From NCBI GenBank assembly GCA_021789595.1, contig JAJYJJ010000002.1:119493-183492 (forward strand): a stretch of DNA of 64,000 nt, written 5' to 3'. The notes below the pieces were generated by a model. The model made no database searches. It worked only from the letters and a program-made list of their open reading frames with translations, and was not told the origin of the DNA. The position numbers and the translations under genes were made by a program. Numbering within the stretch: position 1 is the stretch's first letter; the number at the start of each line of letters is the position of its first letter. Below, one piece after another: positions 1 to 10,770 of this stretch. Source of the stretch: Nitrospirota bacterium. GTDB taxonomy: Bacteria > Nitrospirota > Thermodesulfovibrionia > UBA6902 > JAJYJJ01.

Positions 1-262
1 CAACCCTCGGTCTTTGTGCAAGCTCCTTGATTGCCTGTACAGAACCCTGGTTAAATGATGATGCATCATGGGGGTGTATCCCGATGGAGGCAAATATAGA
101 GTCATACCTCCCTGCAAGTTCAACAGCGCCGAGGCTTCCTTTCATATCAGAGCCTATGGTGATCATATACTCGACACCTGATGCCCTTGCCCTTTTTATT
201 ACATCCTCCCTGTCAGTGTCAAAGGCATCCATATCGAGGTGGCAGTGTGTATCTATAAGCAT
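1..262 (-). CDS. tatD: TatD family metal-dependent DNase, N-terminal part (gene runs off the window)
   Basis: The first 87 residues are visible. They start MLIDTHCHLD, the metal-binding HxH of the TatD/YcfH amidohydrolase-fold hydrolases, and continue with a second typical segment, ASIGIHPHDA, near residue 63. Family members are about 255 residues, so roughly two thirds lies beyond the window edge. They are magnesium-dependent 3'-5' exonucleases or deoxyribonucleases acting in the cytoplasm. The ATG is the only start that preserves the conserved N-terminus. The gene is divergent from the DUF465/ilv run. The exact paralogue (TatD, YcfH or YjjV) cannot be decided from this part. Confidence 0.9.
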   Translation of the reverse strand, partial: MLIDTHCHLDMDAFDTDREDVIKRARASGVEYMITIGSDMKGSLGAVELAGRYDSIFASIGIHPHDASSFNQGSVQAIKELAQRPRV

Positions 263-358
263 CTTTTAATATAACATAAAATCATGGATCCCTCGTGGGA
301 GACTGCTTCTCAAAAAATAGACAAAATAGACATGGAGAAATCAAAATCGTGCTGTATC

Positions 359-440
359 TGTCATTGCGAGCACATCCTGAACGAAGTGAAGGAACAGTGC
401 GTGGCAATCTCCTGGGAAGATGGGATTGCTCGCAACGACA
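359..440. repeat. Dispersed palindromic element with TGTCATTGCGAG ends
   Basis: The left end reads TGTCATTGCGAGCA. The reverse complement of the right end reads TGTCGTTGCGAGCA, giving near-perfect inverted ends about 82 bases apart, with GCAATCTC in the right half. The TCATTGCGAG...GCAATCTC pattern is a common intergenic element type in many bacterial genomes. It lies between tatD and the DUF465 gene, outside any credible reading frame. Confidence 0.7.
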
Positions 441-493
441 AGGGTTGTTTTTTTTAAAGAAATATGATAATTTTCATAGAAACGAAAGGAGGC

Positions 494-733
494 ATGTCCT
501 TGAAGGAACAAGAGATTATAGATGCCCTCAAAAATGACAATGACGAGTTCAGAAGGCTGTATGAGGAGCACAGGAGGCTTGAGGATAAGCTTTCCGAACT
601 TGAGCAGAAGAGGTATCTGACAACCGAGGAAGAAGTAGAGAGAAAGCAGATACAGAAACAGAAGCTGCATAAAAAAGACCAGATGGCTGAACTTATAAGG
701 CAGTATAGGCAGAGGGTCCTTCAGGCTAACTGA
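494..733 (+). CDS. DUF465/YdcH-like small coiled-coil protein
   Basis: A 79-residue, highly charged, almost wholly helical protein. The pattern [20 protein letters not shown] followed by [12 protein letters not shown] matches the DUF465 (YdcH) family of short alpha-helical hairpin proteins, whose function is unknown. The start is ambiguous. A strong AAAGGAGG ends one base before ATG 494, but the in-frame TTG at 500 is seven bases from it and is the better-spaced start. An upstream ATG at 464 has no ribosome site. It ends 5 bases before ilvD and is probably co-transcribed with it. Confidence 0.75.
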   Translation: MSLKEQEIIDALKNDNDEFRRLYEEHRRLEDKLSELEQKRYLTTEEEVERKQIQKQKLHKKDQMAELIRQYRQRVLQAN

Positions 734-738
734 AAAAC

Positions 739-2403
739 ATGAGAAGCGACATCATCAAGAAGGGACCTGAACGGGTCCCGCACAGGGCATTGCTTTACGC
801 AACAGGCATGCCAGAAACAGAGATAAATAAACCATTCATTGGCGTTGCCACAAGCTTTACAGATATAATCCCGGGGCACATCGGCATGAGAGACCTCGAA
901 AGGTTTATTGAAAAAGGGATACACTCAGCAGGCGGCTACCCATTTTTCTTTGGCATCCCTGGCATCTGCGACGGCATTGCAATGGGACATCGCGGCATGC
1001 ATTATTCACTGCCATCAAGGGAGCTCATTGCAGATATGGTTGAGACCATTGCCGAGGCCCATCAATTCGACGGCCTTGTCCTTCTTACGAACTGTGACAA
1101 GATTACGCCTGGCATGCTCATGGCCTCTGCAAGGGTAAATATCCCCTCGATTGTTGTTACTGCAGGGCCGATGCTGTCAGGCCGTCTAAGGGGGAAACGG
1201 CTTTCCCTTGTCAATGATACATTTGAGGCGGTTGGCAGATATAAACAGGGTGAGATAGGCGATGAAGACCTTGCTGAACTTGAGCTCTGCGCCTGCCCAG
1301 GAGCAGGAAGCTGTCAGGGCATGTATACTGCAAACACCATGGCCTGCGTTACAGAATCCCTTGGGATGAGCCTTCCAGGGTGTGCAACTGCCCTTGCTGT
1401 ATCAGCAAAGAAGAGGCGCATTGCCTTTTACAGCGGCCAGAGGGTTGTAGAGCTTATAAAAAAAGGTATAACGCCGAGAAAGATAATGACAAGGAAGGCA
1501 TTTGAAAATGCCATAAGGGTTGATATGGCCCTTGGCGGTTCTACGAATACAGTGTTACATATCCCGGCCATTGCACATGAGACAGGTGTAAAACTCCCCC
1601 TTGAGCTGTTTGATAAACTCAGTAAAGATACCCCACATATCTGCAATATGCTCCCAGGGGGCAAGGATTACTTAGAGGACCTTGAATTTGCAGGCGGTAT
1701 CCCTGGTGTTCTTAACAGACTGAAGGACAGATTAAACAATACCCTTACGGTCTCTGGAAGGCTTATCCATGAGATTGCAGATGATGCCTTCATTGCCGAT
1801 GCCGATGTCATAAGGCCCATTAATAAGGCATATCATAAAGAAGGCGGTATTGCCATACTCAGAGGCAACATTGCACCTGAGGGCGCTGTTGTAAAACAGA
1901 GCGCTGTGAGTAAGACAGTGATGCGTTTTGAGGGCAGGGCAAAGGTCTTTGATTCAGAAGAGGAAGGGATGAAGGCCATACTTGCTGGAAGGGTAAAAAA
2001 AGGGGATGTTGTTATCATCCGCTATGAAGGCCCCAAGGGCGGACCTGGCATGAGGGAGATGCTTTCGCCAACCGCAACCATTGCAGGGATGGGTCTATCC
2101 GACTCTGTTGCCTTAATAACAGACGGCAGGTTCTCGGGTGGGACAAGGGGACCGTGTATAGGCCATATATCCCCTGAGGCAATGGAGGGAGGGCCTATCG
2201 CAATCCTTAAAAACGGAGACAGAATAAGGATTGACATACCAAAAAGAAGGATAGATGTGCTGCTTACTGACAGAGAGCTAACAGGGAGATTTAAAGCATG
2301 GAAGGCGCCTGAGCCAAAGATAAAGAAGGGCTATCTTGCAAGGTATGCGCAGTTTGTTACCTCTGCTGCAGCAGGGGCAGTAATGAAGGATCTGGAGGAT
2401 TAA
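739..2403 (+). CDS. ilvD: Dihydroxy-acid dehydratase
   Basis: 554 residues, full family length. It dehydrates 2,3-dihydroxy-isovalerate and -methylvalerate to the 2-keto acids of valine and isoleucine synthesis, using an iron-sulfur cluster in the cytoplasm. The IlvD/EDD signatures are present: [14 protein letters not shown] with Cys119, and [15 protein letters not shown] with Cys192; [16 protein letters not shown] lies near residue 450. The segment near residue 40 reads [12 protein letters not shown] rather than the PCN form that carries another cluster cysteine in many bacterial enzymes. That is the archaeal-like subclass, in which Cys77 ([12 protein letters not shown]) may be the third ligand. 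The stop codon overlaps the ilvB start by one base, indicating translational coupling. Confidence 0.97.
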   Translation: MRSDIIKKGPERVPHRALLYATGMPETEINKPFIGVATSFTDIIPGHIGMRDLERFIEKGIHSAGGYPFFFGIPGICDGIAMGHRGMHYSLPSRELIADMVETIAEAHQFDGLVLLTNCDKITPGMLMASARVNIPSIVVTAGPMLSGRLRGKRLSLVNDTFEAVGRYKQGEIGDEDLAELELCACPGAGSCQGMYTANTMACVTESLGMSLPGCATALAVSAKKRRIAFYSGQRVVELIKKGITPRKIMTRKAFENAIRVDMALGGSTNTVLHIPAIAHETGVKLPLELFDKLSKDTPHICNMLPGGKDYLEDLEFAGGIPGVLNRLKDRLNNTLTVSGRLIHEIADDAFIADADVIRPINKAYHKEGGIAILRGNIAPEGAVVKQSAVSKTVMRFEGRAKVFDSEEEGMKAILAGRVKKGDVVIIRYEGPKGGPGMREMLSPTATIAGMGLSDSVALITDGRFSGGTRGPCIGHISPEAMEGGPIAILKNGDRIRIDIPKRRIDVLLTDRELTGRFKAWKAPEPKIKKGYLARYAQFVTSAAAGAVMKDLED

Positions 2404-4136
2404 TGAAACTCAGCGGAGCAGAGATCTTTATAGAGTGTCTGAAGAAAGAAGGTGTTAAACATATCTTTGGCTATCCAGGCGGTGTTGTCTTAAATATCTT
2501 TGACCTCCTCTACGACAACAAGGATGTAAAACTCATCCTGACACGCCATGAGCAAGGCGCTGTTCATGCAGCAGACGGCTATGCAAGGGTATCGGGAAGG
2601 CCTGGCGTTGTGCTTGTAACATCAGGCCCTGGAGCAACAAACACGGTAACAGGCATAGCCACTGCATCTATGGATTCTGTCCCTCTGGTTGTATTCTCAG
2701 GCCAGGTTCCAACAATGCTCATTGGAAACGATGCATTTCAGGAGGCAGACATCGTTGGGATAACAAGACCATGCACAAAGTATAATTTCCTTGCAAAGGA
2801 TGTAAATGACCTTGCAGAGATAATAAGGGAGGCATTTTACATAGCTACAACAGGCAGGCCAGGCCCTGTGCTTATAGACCTTCCAAAGGATGTCACCTCA
2901 GGGAAAACGGATTTCATCTGGCCAGAAGATGTAAAGATAAGGAGCTATAATCCGACCTATGAGGGCAACAAGTGGATGATAAAGCAGGCAGCACACGAGA
3001 TTACAAAGGCAAAAAGGCCCATAATCATAGCAGGTGGCGGTGTTATTATCTCAGGCGGCCATAAGGAGCTAAAGGAGCTTGCTGAGATTACACAGATCCC
3101 GGTTGCAATGACCCTTATGGGGCTTGGCGGTTTTCCGGGGACACATAAGCTGTCATTGGGGATGCTCGGGATGCATGGGACATACTATGCAAACATGGCC
3201 ACACAGAACTCTGACCTCATTGTCGCTGTAGGCATGAGATTTGATGACAGGGTTACAGGGAATGTGGATGGCTTTGCACCACAGGCAAAGATAGTGCACA
3301 TAGATATAGACCCAACCTCCATAAGGAAGAATGTCAGGGTTGATATACCGATTGTCGGTGATGTGAAATTCATCCTGAGGGAGATGTTAAGTATTTTAAA
3401 GGAAGAGTCAAAGGGGCAGTGGACAGAGATAAGAAAGGCATGGCTTTCACAGATAGGGCAGTGGAAAAAGGCAAGGCCGCTCACATACCACAGTATTGAT
3501 GATGTCATAAAGCCGCAGTTTGTAGTGGAAAAGATATATGAGATAACAAAAGGGGATGCGATAATAACAACAGAGGTCGGCCAGAACCAGATGTGGACTG
3601 CCCAGTTCTATAAATTTGATAAACCGCGGAGACTTGTGACATCAGGCGGCCTTGGGACAATGGGCTACGGCTTCCCTGCTGCGATCGGCGCACAGATAGC
3701 CTTCCCGGACAAACTGGTTATAGATATTGCAGGGGATGGAAGTATCCAGATGAACATACAGGAGCTGGCAACAGCGGTATTAGAAAAACTCCCCGTCAAG
3801 GTTGCAATACTGAACAACCGGTATCTTGGGATGGTGAGACAATGGCAGGAGCTGTTCTTCCATGAGAGGTATTCTTACAGCCACCTCAACATGGTGCCTG
3901 ATTTTGTTAAGGTTGCTGAGGCATACGGCGCTGTTGGATTAAGGGCAACAAAGGCGGGCGAGGTAGAGCCCCTGATAGAGGAGGCATTAAGGATAAAAAA
4001 GCCTGTATTCATGGACTTCATCGTTGACTGGAAGGAAAAGGTTTATCCGATGGTGCCTGCCGGCGCACCAATAGATCAGATGCTCTTTGAAGAAGAGGAA
4101 AAGAAGGCAGAGAAGAAGTTAAGGGCAGTAAAATAA
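2403..4136 (+). CDS. ilvB: Acetolactate synthase, large (catalytic) subunit
   Basis: 577 residues. A thiamine-diphosphate enzyme that condenses pyruvate with pyruvate or 2-ketobutyrate, the first common step to valine, leucine and isoleucine. The N-terminal pyrimidine-binding domain has GYPGG at 24-28 and the activating glutamate in [15 protein letters not shown] (Glu50). A central FAD/DHAP-like domain follows, then the C-terminal pyrophosphate domain with the [11 protein letters not shown]...ILNN metal-binding motif. The TAATG overlap with ilvD and the ilvN gene 55 bases downstream make an ilvDBN operon. No ilvC is in the window. Confidence 0.97.
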   Translation: MKLSGAEIFIECLKKEGVKHIFGYPGGVVLNIFDLLYDNKDVKLILTRHEQGAVHAADGYARVSGRPGVVLVTSGPGATNTVTGIATASMDSVPLVVFSGQVPTMLIGNDAFQEADIVGITRPCTKYNFLAKDVNDLAEIIREAFYIATTGRPGPVLIDLPKDVTSGKTDFIWPEDVKIRSYNPTYEGNKWMIKQAAHEITKAKRPIIIAGGGVIISGGHKELKELAEITQIPVAMTLMGLGGFPGTHKLSLGMLGMHGTYYANMATQNSDLIVAVGMRFDDRVTGNVDGFAPQAKIVHIDIDPTSIRKNVRVDIPIVGDVKFILREMLSILKEESKGQWTEIRKAWLSQIGQWKKARPLTYHSIDDVIKPQFVVEKIYEITKGDAIITTEVGQNQMWTAQFYKFDKPRRLVTSGGLGTMGYGFPAAIGAQIAFPDKLVIDIAGDGSIQMNIQELATAVLEKLPVKVAILNNRYLGMVRQWQELFFHERYSYSHLNMVPDFVKVAEAYGAVGLRATKAGEVEPLIEEALRIKKPVFMDFIVDWKEKVYPMVPAGAPIDQMLFEEEEKKAEKKLRAVK

Positions 4137-4191
4137 AGGCAGCCCCTTAGCCCTAAAAAAATATTTATACTGAAATGAGGAAGAGGAGTTA

Positions 4192-4680
4192 ATGAGACAC
4201 ACTATCTCTGTTCTGGTTGAAAACAAATTCGGAGTATTGTCGAGAATATCAGGGCTTTTCAGCGGCAGAGGGTATAACATTGAGAGCCTTTCTGTGGGCG
4301 AGACAATAGACCCTCAAATCTCTGTTATGACAATAGTCACAACCGGTGATGACTGGGTTATTGAGCAGATTACAAAACAGCTCAATAAACTCATAGATGT
4401 TATCAAGGTCACTGACATGACCGAGCTTGACCATGTAGAGCGCGAAATGGTTATGGTTAAGGTAGCACCGAGGCAGGATGATAAGGCTGAGGTATTAAGG
4501 CTTGCAGAGATATTCCGAGGCAGGGTTGTTGATTCGAGCCAGAAGACATATACCATTGAGATTACAGGTGATGAAAAAAAGATAGCGGCGTTTGTTGAGC
4601 TGATGAAGCCTATGGGGATAAAGGAGTTTGTCCGCACAGGAAAGGTCGCTATAGCAAGGGAAGGAATCAAAAAGAAATAG
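4192..4680 (+). CDS. ilvN: Acetolactate synthase, small (regulatory) subunit
   Basis: 162 residues, the usual length. The N-terminal ACT domain (about residues 3-76) opens with [20 protein letters not shown] and [11 protein letters not shown], the valine-binding type. A second ACT-like half covers about 80-160. It binds IlvB, stimulates it and confers feedback inhibition by branched-chain amino acids. It is preceded by GAGGAAGAGGAGTTA as the ribosome site and followed after 2 bases by the DUF4388 gene. Confidence 0.96.
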   Translation: MRHTISVLVENKFGVLSRISGLFSGRGYNIESLSVGETIDPQISVMTIVTTGDDWVIEQITKQLNKLIDVIKVTDMTELDHVEREMVMVKVAPRQDDKAEVLRLAEIFRGRVVDSSQKTYTIEITGDEKKIAAFVELMKPMGIKEFVRTGKVAIAREGIKKK

Positions 4681-4682
4681 AT

Positions 4683-5159
4683 ATGGGCTTTATAAAAGGC
4701 GACTTATCTGTAATGCCGCTCATCGATCTGCTCACATGGCTTGAGCACAGCAAAAAGAGCGGCTCTCTCTTCCTGCGGAATAATGATGTAGAGAAAAGGA
4801 TATATTTTGATAGGGGAAACATCATCTTCTGCTCATCTGATAAGGACGGCGAAAGGCTTGGTGAATTCCTGAGCAATGAAAAGAATATCTCATGGGACAC
4901 TACCATAGAACTGCTAAAGGAATCAAGGCTCAAGGCTGTGCCATTTACGCAGATCCTTATTGAAAGGGGAATCCTTGATAAGGCATCGCTGAGGAATATG
5001 ATATTCTCCCTCTCGGAGGTGATGATTATCAATTCCCTGAACTGGGGGGCAGGGAATTTTGAGTTTATAGACTCCCTGCCTGATACCGTAACAAACGGCC
5101 CTATAAGGCTTGATACGAGCCAGATAATCTTTAACGCAGTGAAGAAGTTTCAGCAGTAA
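4683..5159 (+). CDS. DUF4388 domain protein
   Basis: 158 residues. The opening FIKGDLSVMPLIDLLTWLEH followed by KSGSLFLRN, IYFDRGNIIFCS and GERLGEFLS is the DUF4388 (PATAN-like) pattern, a domain found in bacterial two-component and gliding-signalling proteins. It stands alone here, without receiver or kinase domains. It starts 2 bases after ilvN, so it shares the ilv transcript although it has no obvious role in amino-acid synthesis. Its function is not known; a scaffold or signalling role is inferred from the family only. Confidence 0.75.
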   Translation: MGFIKGDLSVMPLIDLLTWLEHSKKSGSLFLRNNDVEKRIYFDRGNIIFCSSDKDGERLGEFLSNEKNISWDTTIELLKESRLKAVPFTQILIERGILDKASLRNMIFSLSEVMIINSLNWGAGNFEFIDSLPDTVTNGPIRLDTSQIIFNAVKKFQQ

Positions 5160-5191
5160 TCAAAGAAATAGTTTTCGATATATAAAAGACT

Positions 5192-7339
5192 ATGCCTGAA
5201 TATCTTAATGTCCTCTTTCCCCTTGATTTGAACAGCCTCTACTACATCTGCCCCCAGGGGCTTAGGGAAACTGTTAAAACAGGTTACAGGGTCTTAGCCC
5301 CATTCAGGAATAGAAGGCTCATCGGAATAGCAATGGGCCTTTTTAGAGAACCAGAGGAATTTAAAGGGGTAAAGGCGATATTGGATGTTATGGATGATAA
5401 ACCCTTTATCCCGGAGCATCTTCTCAGGCTCATTCAGTGGATGTCTGAATATTACATCTCCACCCAGGGCCTATGCCTCAAGACTGCAATCACCCCTGGG
5501 ATTATGGAGAAAACTATAGATGTAATATCTGGCGTCCTTATACCATCTGCTTCTACATCGAGGCAGCCTGATGACAGGTTTTCATCTACACAAAAGAGGC
5601 TTGTGGATGTAATCTCTCAGAGGGGATGGGCATATGTAACAGAGGTTATATCTATGGGCTTTTCTATTCGGGCAATTAAATCATTGATCAAAAAGGGCTG
5701 CATAGAGGTTGCCAATGAAAAGGCCATGACCCACGAAGAGATTCCAAGGCTTACCGATGAACAGGAGTTATGCCTGAAGAAAATCGCCTCAGCAATTGAT
5801 AAGGGGGTGTTTGATGCCTTCCTTCTGCACGGCATAACAGGAAGCGGTAAGACAGAGGTCTACATGAGGGCAATAGATGGGATTAAAGGCGGTGCAATTG
5901 TCCTTGTCCCTGAGATAGCCCTGACAGTCCAGATTATTGACAGATTCAGGAGAAGGTTTGGCAGTAGGGTTTCGATCCTTCACAGCGGGCTTTCCCAGGG
6001 AGAGAGACTCCACGAATGGCAGAGGCTAAAGGAGGGCATTGCTGATATTGCACTCGGTGTCAGGTCTGCTGTGTTTGCACCTGTAAGGAATCTGCAATTG
6101 ATCGTTGTTGATGAGGAGCATGAAGGCTCATACAAGCAGGCAGAGGGTGTCAGGTACAATGCAAGGGATGTGGCGGTCATGCGGGCAAAGCTTGAGGGTG
6201 CAGTGGTTGTCCTCGGTTCAGCAACGCCTTCCCTTGAATCGTTCTATAATACACAGATACGGAAATACCATTACCTTTCCATGACAAGGAGGATTGATAA
6301 CAAGCCGATGCCTGAGGTCCATCTCATAGACCTCAGAAAGCAACCGCAGGTAAAGGCATTTATAACAGATGCTATAATGAATGGGTTAAAAGAACATATT
6401 GATGCCGATAACCAGGCAATGCTTCTTATTAACAGGAGGGGGTATTCCTCATTCCTGTTCTGCCGGGATTGCGGTTATATAGAGAAGTGCCCTAACTGCA
6501 GTATCTCCCTTACATATCACAAACAGGGAGCAAGTCAGCCGCGGCTTAGATGTCACTATTGCGGTTTTATCACAGCGCCTCCTGATGCATGTAAAAAATG
6601 CGGTGGAAACAGGCTGAGATATGCAGGGATTGGGACACAGCGGCTTGAGGAATATATATCCCAGAGCCTGCCGGGTATATCACTGAAGAGGATGGACAGG
6701 GATACAACAAGAAAGAGGAGGGCACATCAGGAAATTATAAAGGATATGGAGGACGGCAGCACAAGGCTGCTTATTGGCACCCAGATGATTGCCAAAGGCC
6801 ATGACCTGCCTGATATTACATTTGCAGGTGTTATACTTGCTGATATATCCCTGAACCTTCCGGATTTTCGTTCAGGGGAAAAGGCATTCCAGCTCCTCTC
6901 ACAGCTTGCAGGAAGGACAGGAAGGGGGGGGAAACCAGGCACGGTCTATATCCAGACCTATTACCCAGAACACTATATATTCAGGCATATCCTTAACCAC
7001 AACTACCTTGGTTTTTATAACGAAGAGATGGCCTTCAGAAGGCAATTGGGTTATCCTCCGCTGAGCCGTTTTATAAGATTTGTCATAAAGTCCCGCAGGG
7101 ATATGCCAATAGATGAGACCATGGCCGTACTCAGGGGCATCAAGTATGACGGGGTAGAGATTCTTGGCCCATCTCCAGCGCCTGTAGAAAGATTGAGGGG
7201 ATTTACCCGATGGCATGTGCTCTTAAAAGGCACCAGCAGGAAGCACCTCCATGATGTTGCACACAATATCCTGAAAGGGCTTAAGGCAATCAAAGGCATA
7301 CAGGTTGAGGTAGATGTTGACCCAATAGCGGTATTATAG
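5192..7339 (+). CDS. priA: Primosomal replication restart helicase PriA
   Basis: 715 residues. A superfamily-2 3'-5' helicase that reloads the replisome at stalled forks. The N-terminal DNA-binding domain runs to about 180. Walker A GITGSGKT lies at 214-221, the helicase motif II DEEH follows, and GSATP is motif III. A zinc-binding insert of paired cysteines (CRDCGYIEKCPNC, then CHYCG and CKKCGG) and motif VI QLAGRTGRGG complete the helicase core. All the expected PriA parts are present. It is 32 bases after the DUF4388 gene, probably the same transcript. Confidence 0.96.
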   Translation: MPEYLNVLFPLDLNSLYYICPQGLRETVKTGYRVLAPFRNRRLIGIAMGLFREPEEFKGVKAILDVMDDKPFIPEHLLRLIQWMSEYYISTQGLCLKTAITPGIMEKTIDVISGVLIPSASTSRQPDDRFSSTQKRLVDVISQRGWAYVTEVISMGFSIRAIKSLIKKGCIEVANEKAMTHEEIPRLTDEQELCLKKIASAIDKGVFDAFLLHGITGSGKTEVYMRAIDGIKGGAIVLVPEIALTVQIIDRFRRRFGSRVSILHSGLSQGERLHEWQRLKEGIADIALGVRSAVFAPVRNLQLIVVDEEHEGSYKQAEGVRYNARDVAVMRAKLEGAVVVLGSATPSLESFYNTQIRKYHYLSMTRRIDNKPMPEVHLIDLRKQPQVKAFITDAIMNGLKEHIDADNQAMLLINRRGYSSFLFCRDCGYIEKCPNCSISLTYHKQGASQPRLRCHYCGFITAPPDACKKCGGNRLRYAGIGTQRLEEYISQSLPGISLKRMDRDTTRKRRAHQEIIKDMEDGSTRLLIGTQMIAKGHDLPDITFAGVILADISLNLPDFRSGEKAFQLLSQLAGRTGRGGKPGTVYIQTYYPEHYIFRHILNHNYLGFYNEEMAFRRQLGYPPLSRFIRFVIKSRRDMPIDETMAVLRGIKYDGVEILGPSPAPVERLRGFTRWHVLLKGTSRKHLHDVAHNILKGLKAIKGIQVEVDVDPIAVL

Positions 7340-7393
7340 GTCTATTATAGGTCGGGCAATGGGCATTAGATGCATTGACAAAGGGGTTCTGTG

Positions 7394-9541
7394 ATGGAAG
7401 AAGAGAAGCAGGAAAAACTCCCTATTGATGCAAGACTTCTTTCAGATGCGATAATAGAACTTAATATATCAAGGAGAAGTGTAGGATTATATCCGCCTGA
7501 ACATCCCATTGTAAAGGAGTCTATTGGTAAGGCATTTGAGCTTCTCAAGAGGCTTTTTGATCTCAGAAGCAGCATAACGCTTGGCATTGCAAAGGACACA
7601 TTGGTTATTGATGAGTATGTCCTTGACAGGAAAAACCCTGTCTTCAGGGAGTTTGCCCTGAGCCTTCACAGCAAGGGCATAGCCGCCGTCACATTTTACT
7701 CCGGGCTTGAATCCGAGGAGCTTGTCTGCCTACACGAGGTTATAACCATGCATCATGCCCCTGCAGGGAAAACCCTTGTTGAGCTTGCAGAAGGCAAGGG
7801 CCTGAAGCACATAAGACTCAGCCCTCTTGACCTGCATAGTTTTGGCTTTGTAGAAGGGGGCATTAAACAGGGTGCTTCTGAAACCAGACTCTGGGATGAC
7901 TATATATACGGTCTGCTGGAGGGGAGGCTTGCAGATAACGATGCTGAGGGTGTAGTCCTTGCCGTCCCTCCTGAACAGGCCGCTTTTATAATAAACAGCA
8001 GTATCTCAGAGGATGCCTCTGAGGAGACCTATGACAGGGTCATTGCTGCATATCTTAAAAGAAAAGGGGAGCATGAATTAAGCAAGGGGATATTTAATCG
8101 CTTTATATCGTTTGTAGAGAATCTCAGGCCAGAACTTAAAGCGCAGTTCCTTAACAGGGCGTTCAGCCAACCGCCTTCCGAGATGGCCTATATTGAAAAG
8201 ATGCTCGCAGAGCTTACAGAGGAAGACCTCCGAAGGTTGTTCGAGGTCTTTAAAGATCGCTCCTCGATAATACCTGAGAGCCTGAAGAATCTTATTGATA
8301 AGCTCGCATTGGCAAAGGGTGTGGGTAAGGATTTCTTTGATATGGTAGGCGGAGAAATGATCCTGGTGGACGACATAGAGATGGACAGAAACATGATCAG
8401 GCTTCTTGAGGAAGACCACTTTAGGGTATTTGTCAATAAACAGTATGAGAGGGAGCTTGGGATGATGCTTGAGAGGCCTGAGGCCGAAGGCAGGATATCA
8501 GAGATATCCAGGATAGACTGCAGCGAGGGGGTTATAGACAGAACCTTCTCTGAGGTTCTTATCGAGATCCTCGAGTCTGACCTTATAAACACCGAGGATT
8601 GCCTGAGACTGCTCACGAGGCTTTCAGAACTCGCCGATTCATTTCTGGAGACAGGTAGATTTCAGGAACTCTGCGATATTTTCAATGCCCTCTATTCACA
8701 TTGGCTTGCCGGAAAGTTTAAGACCGAGGCCTTAAACATGATTGAGTACTTCTTCCGCTCAGAGCAGTTCATAAAGAAGCTTGTAGATGCACTTAAACTC
8801 TGGGGTAGATACGACAGGGAAGGCGCCATAAGGCTTGCGAGGGTTTTAAAACTCTCCCTCATAAACCCGTTGCTCGATGCACTCTCAGAGGAGTCTGACT
8901 CAACGGCAAGAAAATTTCTGCTCTCCCTGTTGAGCACCCTCGGCAGTGATGTAGTTCCTGAGGCTATAAAAAGGCTCAACGATGAGCGCTGGTATGTGCT
9001 GAGAAACATGCTCTGTCTCATCAGGCAGTGCGGTGGAAAACGCTCCCTGGAGCAGGTAAGAAAACTGGCGAGGGATAAAAACAAAAAGGTATGCATGGAG
9101 GCAGTAAAGACACTTCTACACTTTGGCACTCCGGATGCCCTCTCATACCTGAGACTCTACCTTGAAAACAGGGACCCTGAGTTCAGGCAGCAGGCGATAA
9201 AACTTGCAGGGACCTACAGGGTCAAGGCTGCAGTGCCCCATCTCATTGAGCTGCTTAACAAGAATGACTTCCTCGGCACTGAGACATACTACAAAATTTC
9301 GGTTGTAAAGGCCCTTGCAGAGATAGGGGATCCGAGGGCCATAGCCCCACTTGAGAGGCTTTACAGATCAAAGAGATTGTTTTACAGGGATGCCCTTGAG
9401 GGGCTTAAGGTCGAAATTTTTAGAAACCTTCACTGCTATCCCCCTGATGCAATAGGGCAGATGCTTGAGCTTGGCCTCAACTCCAGGAATGAAGAGATAA
9501 GGGACATCAGCGCAAGACTTTCTAAAAAGGACTCATACTAA
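7394..9541 (+). CDS. HEAT-repeat protein with an N-terminal domain shared with the next gene
   Basis: 715 residues from ATG 7394 (GTG 7391 is also possible; AAAGGGG lies upstream). Residues 8-120 carry an element with LYPPEHPIVKESIGKAF, SITLGIAKDTLVIDEYVLD and GIAAVTFYSGLESEEL. The same plan is visible in the N-terminus of the HD-GYP protein downstream. The C-terminal half (about 480-710) is an array of HEAT-like helices (for example DERWYVLRNMLCLIRQCGG and ALAEIGDPRAIAPLERLYRS). No enzymatic motif was seen. The one-base overlap with the HD-GYP gene suggests that the two work together, perhaps as a protein-interaction platform and a cyclic-di-GMP sensor or hydrolase. Confidence 0.75.
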   Translation: MEEEKQEKLPIDARLLSDAIIELNISRRSVGLYPPEHPIVKESIGKAFELLKRLFDLRSSITLGIAKDTLVIDEYVLDRKNPVFREFALSLHSKGIAAVTFYSGLESEELVCLHEVITMHHAPAGKTLVELAEGKGLKHIRLSPLDLHSFGFVEGGIKQGASETRLWDDYIYGLLEGRLADNDAEGVVLAVPPEQAAFIINSSISEDASEETYDRVIAAYLKRKGEHELSKGIFNRFISFVENLRPELKAQFLNRAFSQPPSEMAYIEKMLAELTEEDLRRLFEVFKDRSSIIPESLKNLIDKLALAKGVGKDFFDMVGGEMILVDDIEMDRNMIRLLEEDHFRVFVNKQYERELGMMLERPEAEGRISEISRIDCSEGVIDRTFSEVLIEILESDLINTEDCLRLLTRLSELADSFLETGRFQELCDIFNALYSHWLAGKFKTEALNMIEYFFRSEQFIKKLVDALKLWGRYDREGAIRLARVLKLSLINPLLDALSEESDSTARKFLLSLLSTLGSDVVPEAIKRLNDERWYVLRNMLCLIRQCGGKRSLEQVRKLARDKNKKVCMEAVKTLLHFGTPDALSYLRLYLENRDPEFRQQAIKLAGTYRVKAAVPHLIELLNKNDFLGTETYYKISVVKALAEIGDPRAIAPLERLYRSKRLFYRDALEGLKVEIFRNLHCYPPDAIGQMLELGLNSRNEEIRDISARLSKKDSY

Positions 9542-10641
9542 TGGGAGCACAGAGGATGTCTGAAAAGTTTTCAGAATTCATATCATGCGTAATGACCGCA
9601 ATGTCTTACTATTATCTTTATTCCAAGGAACTCCCGGCCTTCACCGAATTTGCCTGTAAGGCCGTAAACCTCCTGGATAATCTATATGCCGAGGACATGG
9701 TCAGCATTACCCTTCTCGGTGGCGACCTCATATTCAATGATACCCCTGTTACCGTAAAGGGTGTTCATATCGAAAACTTCATGAAAAAACTCAGGGCGAA
9801 AGGCATAGAGAGGATTATCATTAAAAGGGGTGTCAGCACAGAGGGGATCAAGAGATTTATACTTGAGATGGGCTCAAGGGATAAAACCATGAACAGCAGT
9901 GACAACATATTGCTTGGAACGGTTCAGGTTAGGTTTAGGGCTGAAGGAGACTCAATCCTGATAAAGGAAAACATCTCCCATCTGAGGGATGTCTATGACG
10001 GGCTGTCAAGATTTAAGAGCATAGATATGATAGGGCTGGAGGATGTGGTTATGGGTTTCATTGCTGCACTTAAAAGAGAGGCACATGTGCTTCGTCTCGT
10101 CAGTCCTTTAAAGTCTTATAGCGAATATACCTATGTTCATGCGGCAAATGTTTCTGTTATAACTATCTTCCAGGCAGAGTCACTCGGCCTTAAAGGTGAA
10201 GACCTCCGTGATGCAGGGCTTGCCGGCCTGCTCCATGATGTTGGAAAGGTCTTTGTCGCAAAGGCTGTCCTTGAAAAACAGGCGCGGCTTGATGAGTCTG
10301 AATGGAATGATATGAAGAGGCATCCAATCTACGGAGCAATGTCTCTTAGCATACTTGCGGATGTTCCAAGGCTCGCTGTGATTGCTGCATTTGAACATCA
10401 TATGAGGTTCGACGGCAGCGGCTACCCTGACACTAAGAAACGCGGAAAAAGACAGCATATCATAAGCCAGATGGTTGCCATAGCGGATTTCTTTGATGCC
10501 CTGAGGACTGAGAGGCCGTACAGGAGAGCGATTGAGGTGTCTGACATAGCAGAACTACTGAAGGCAGCAGCAGGGAAGGACTTCAATCCACTGCTTGTTG
10601 ATAATTTCCTCGGTTCGCTTAAGAAGCTCACAGCCTTTTAG
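9541..10641 (+). CDS. HD-GYP domain protein (putative cyclic-di-GMP phosphodiesterase)
   Basis: 366 residues. Residues 7-115 resemble the N-terminal domain of the preceding HEAT protein. The HD-GYP domain occupies about 190-350, with His200, the HD pair at 232-233 in LLHDVGK, EHH at 285-287 and DGSGYP at 291-296. All metal-binding and signature residues of active cyclic-di-GMP phosphodiesterases are present. It has no membrane segment or receiver domain. Its start overlaps the stop of the HEAT gene. An in-frame ATG six codons in is an alternative. Confidence 0.88.
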   Translation: MGAQRMSEKFSEFISCVMTAMSYYYLYSKELPAFTEFACKAVNLLDNLYAEDMVSITLLGGDLIFNDTPVTVKGVHIENFMKKLRAKGIERIIIKRGVSTEGIKRFILEMGSRDKTMNSSDNILLGTVQVRFRAEGDSILIKENISHLRDVYDGLSRFKSIDMIGLEDVVMGFIAALKREAHVLRLVSPLKSYSEYTYVHAANVSVITIFQAESLGLKGEDLRDAGLAGLLHDVGKVFVAKAVLEKQARLDESEWNDMKRHPIYGAMSLSILADVPRLAVIAAFEHHMRFDGSGYPDTKKRGKRQHIISQMVAIADFFDALRTERPYRRAIEVSDIAELLKAAAGKDFNPLLVDNFLGSLKKLTAF

Positions 10642-10770
10642 ACCTGAAGATTCCTGTGGATAATGTATTAATGACAATTGACTAAGATTTCTCGATATGC
10701 TATCTTAGAGGTGAGTTTTAGAGCAGGTTTTCAAATTAAAGCTTTATTTAGTTGCAGGGGTGGGGGCGTC

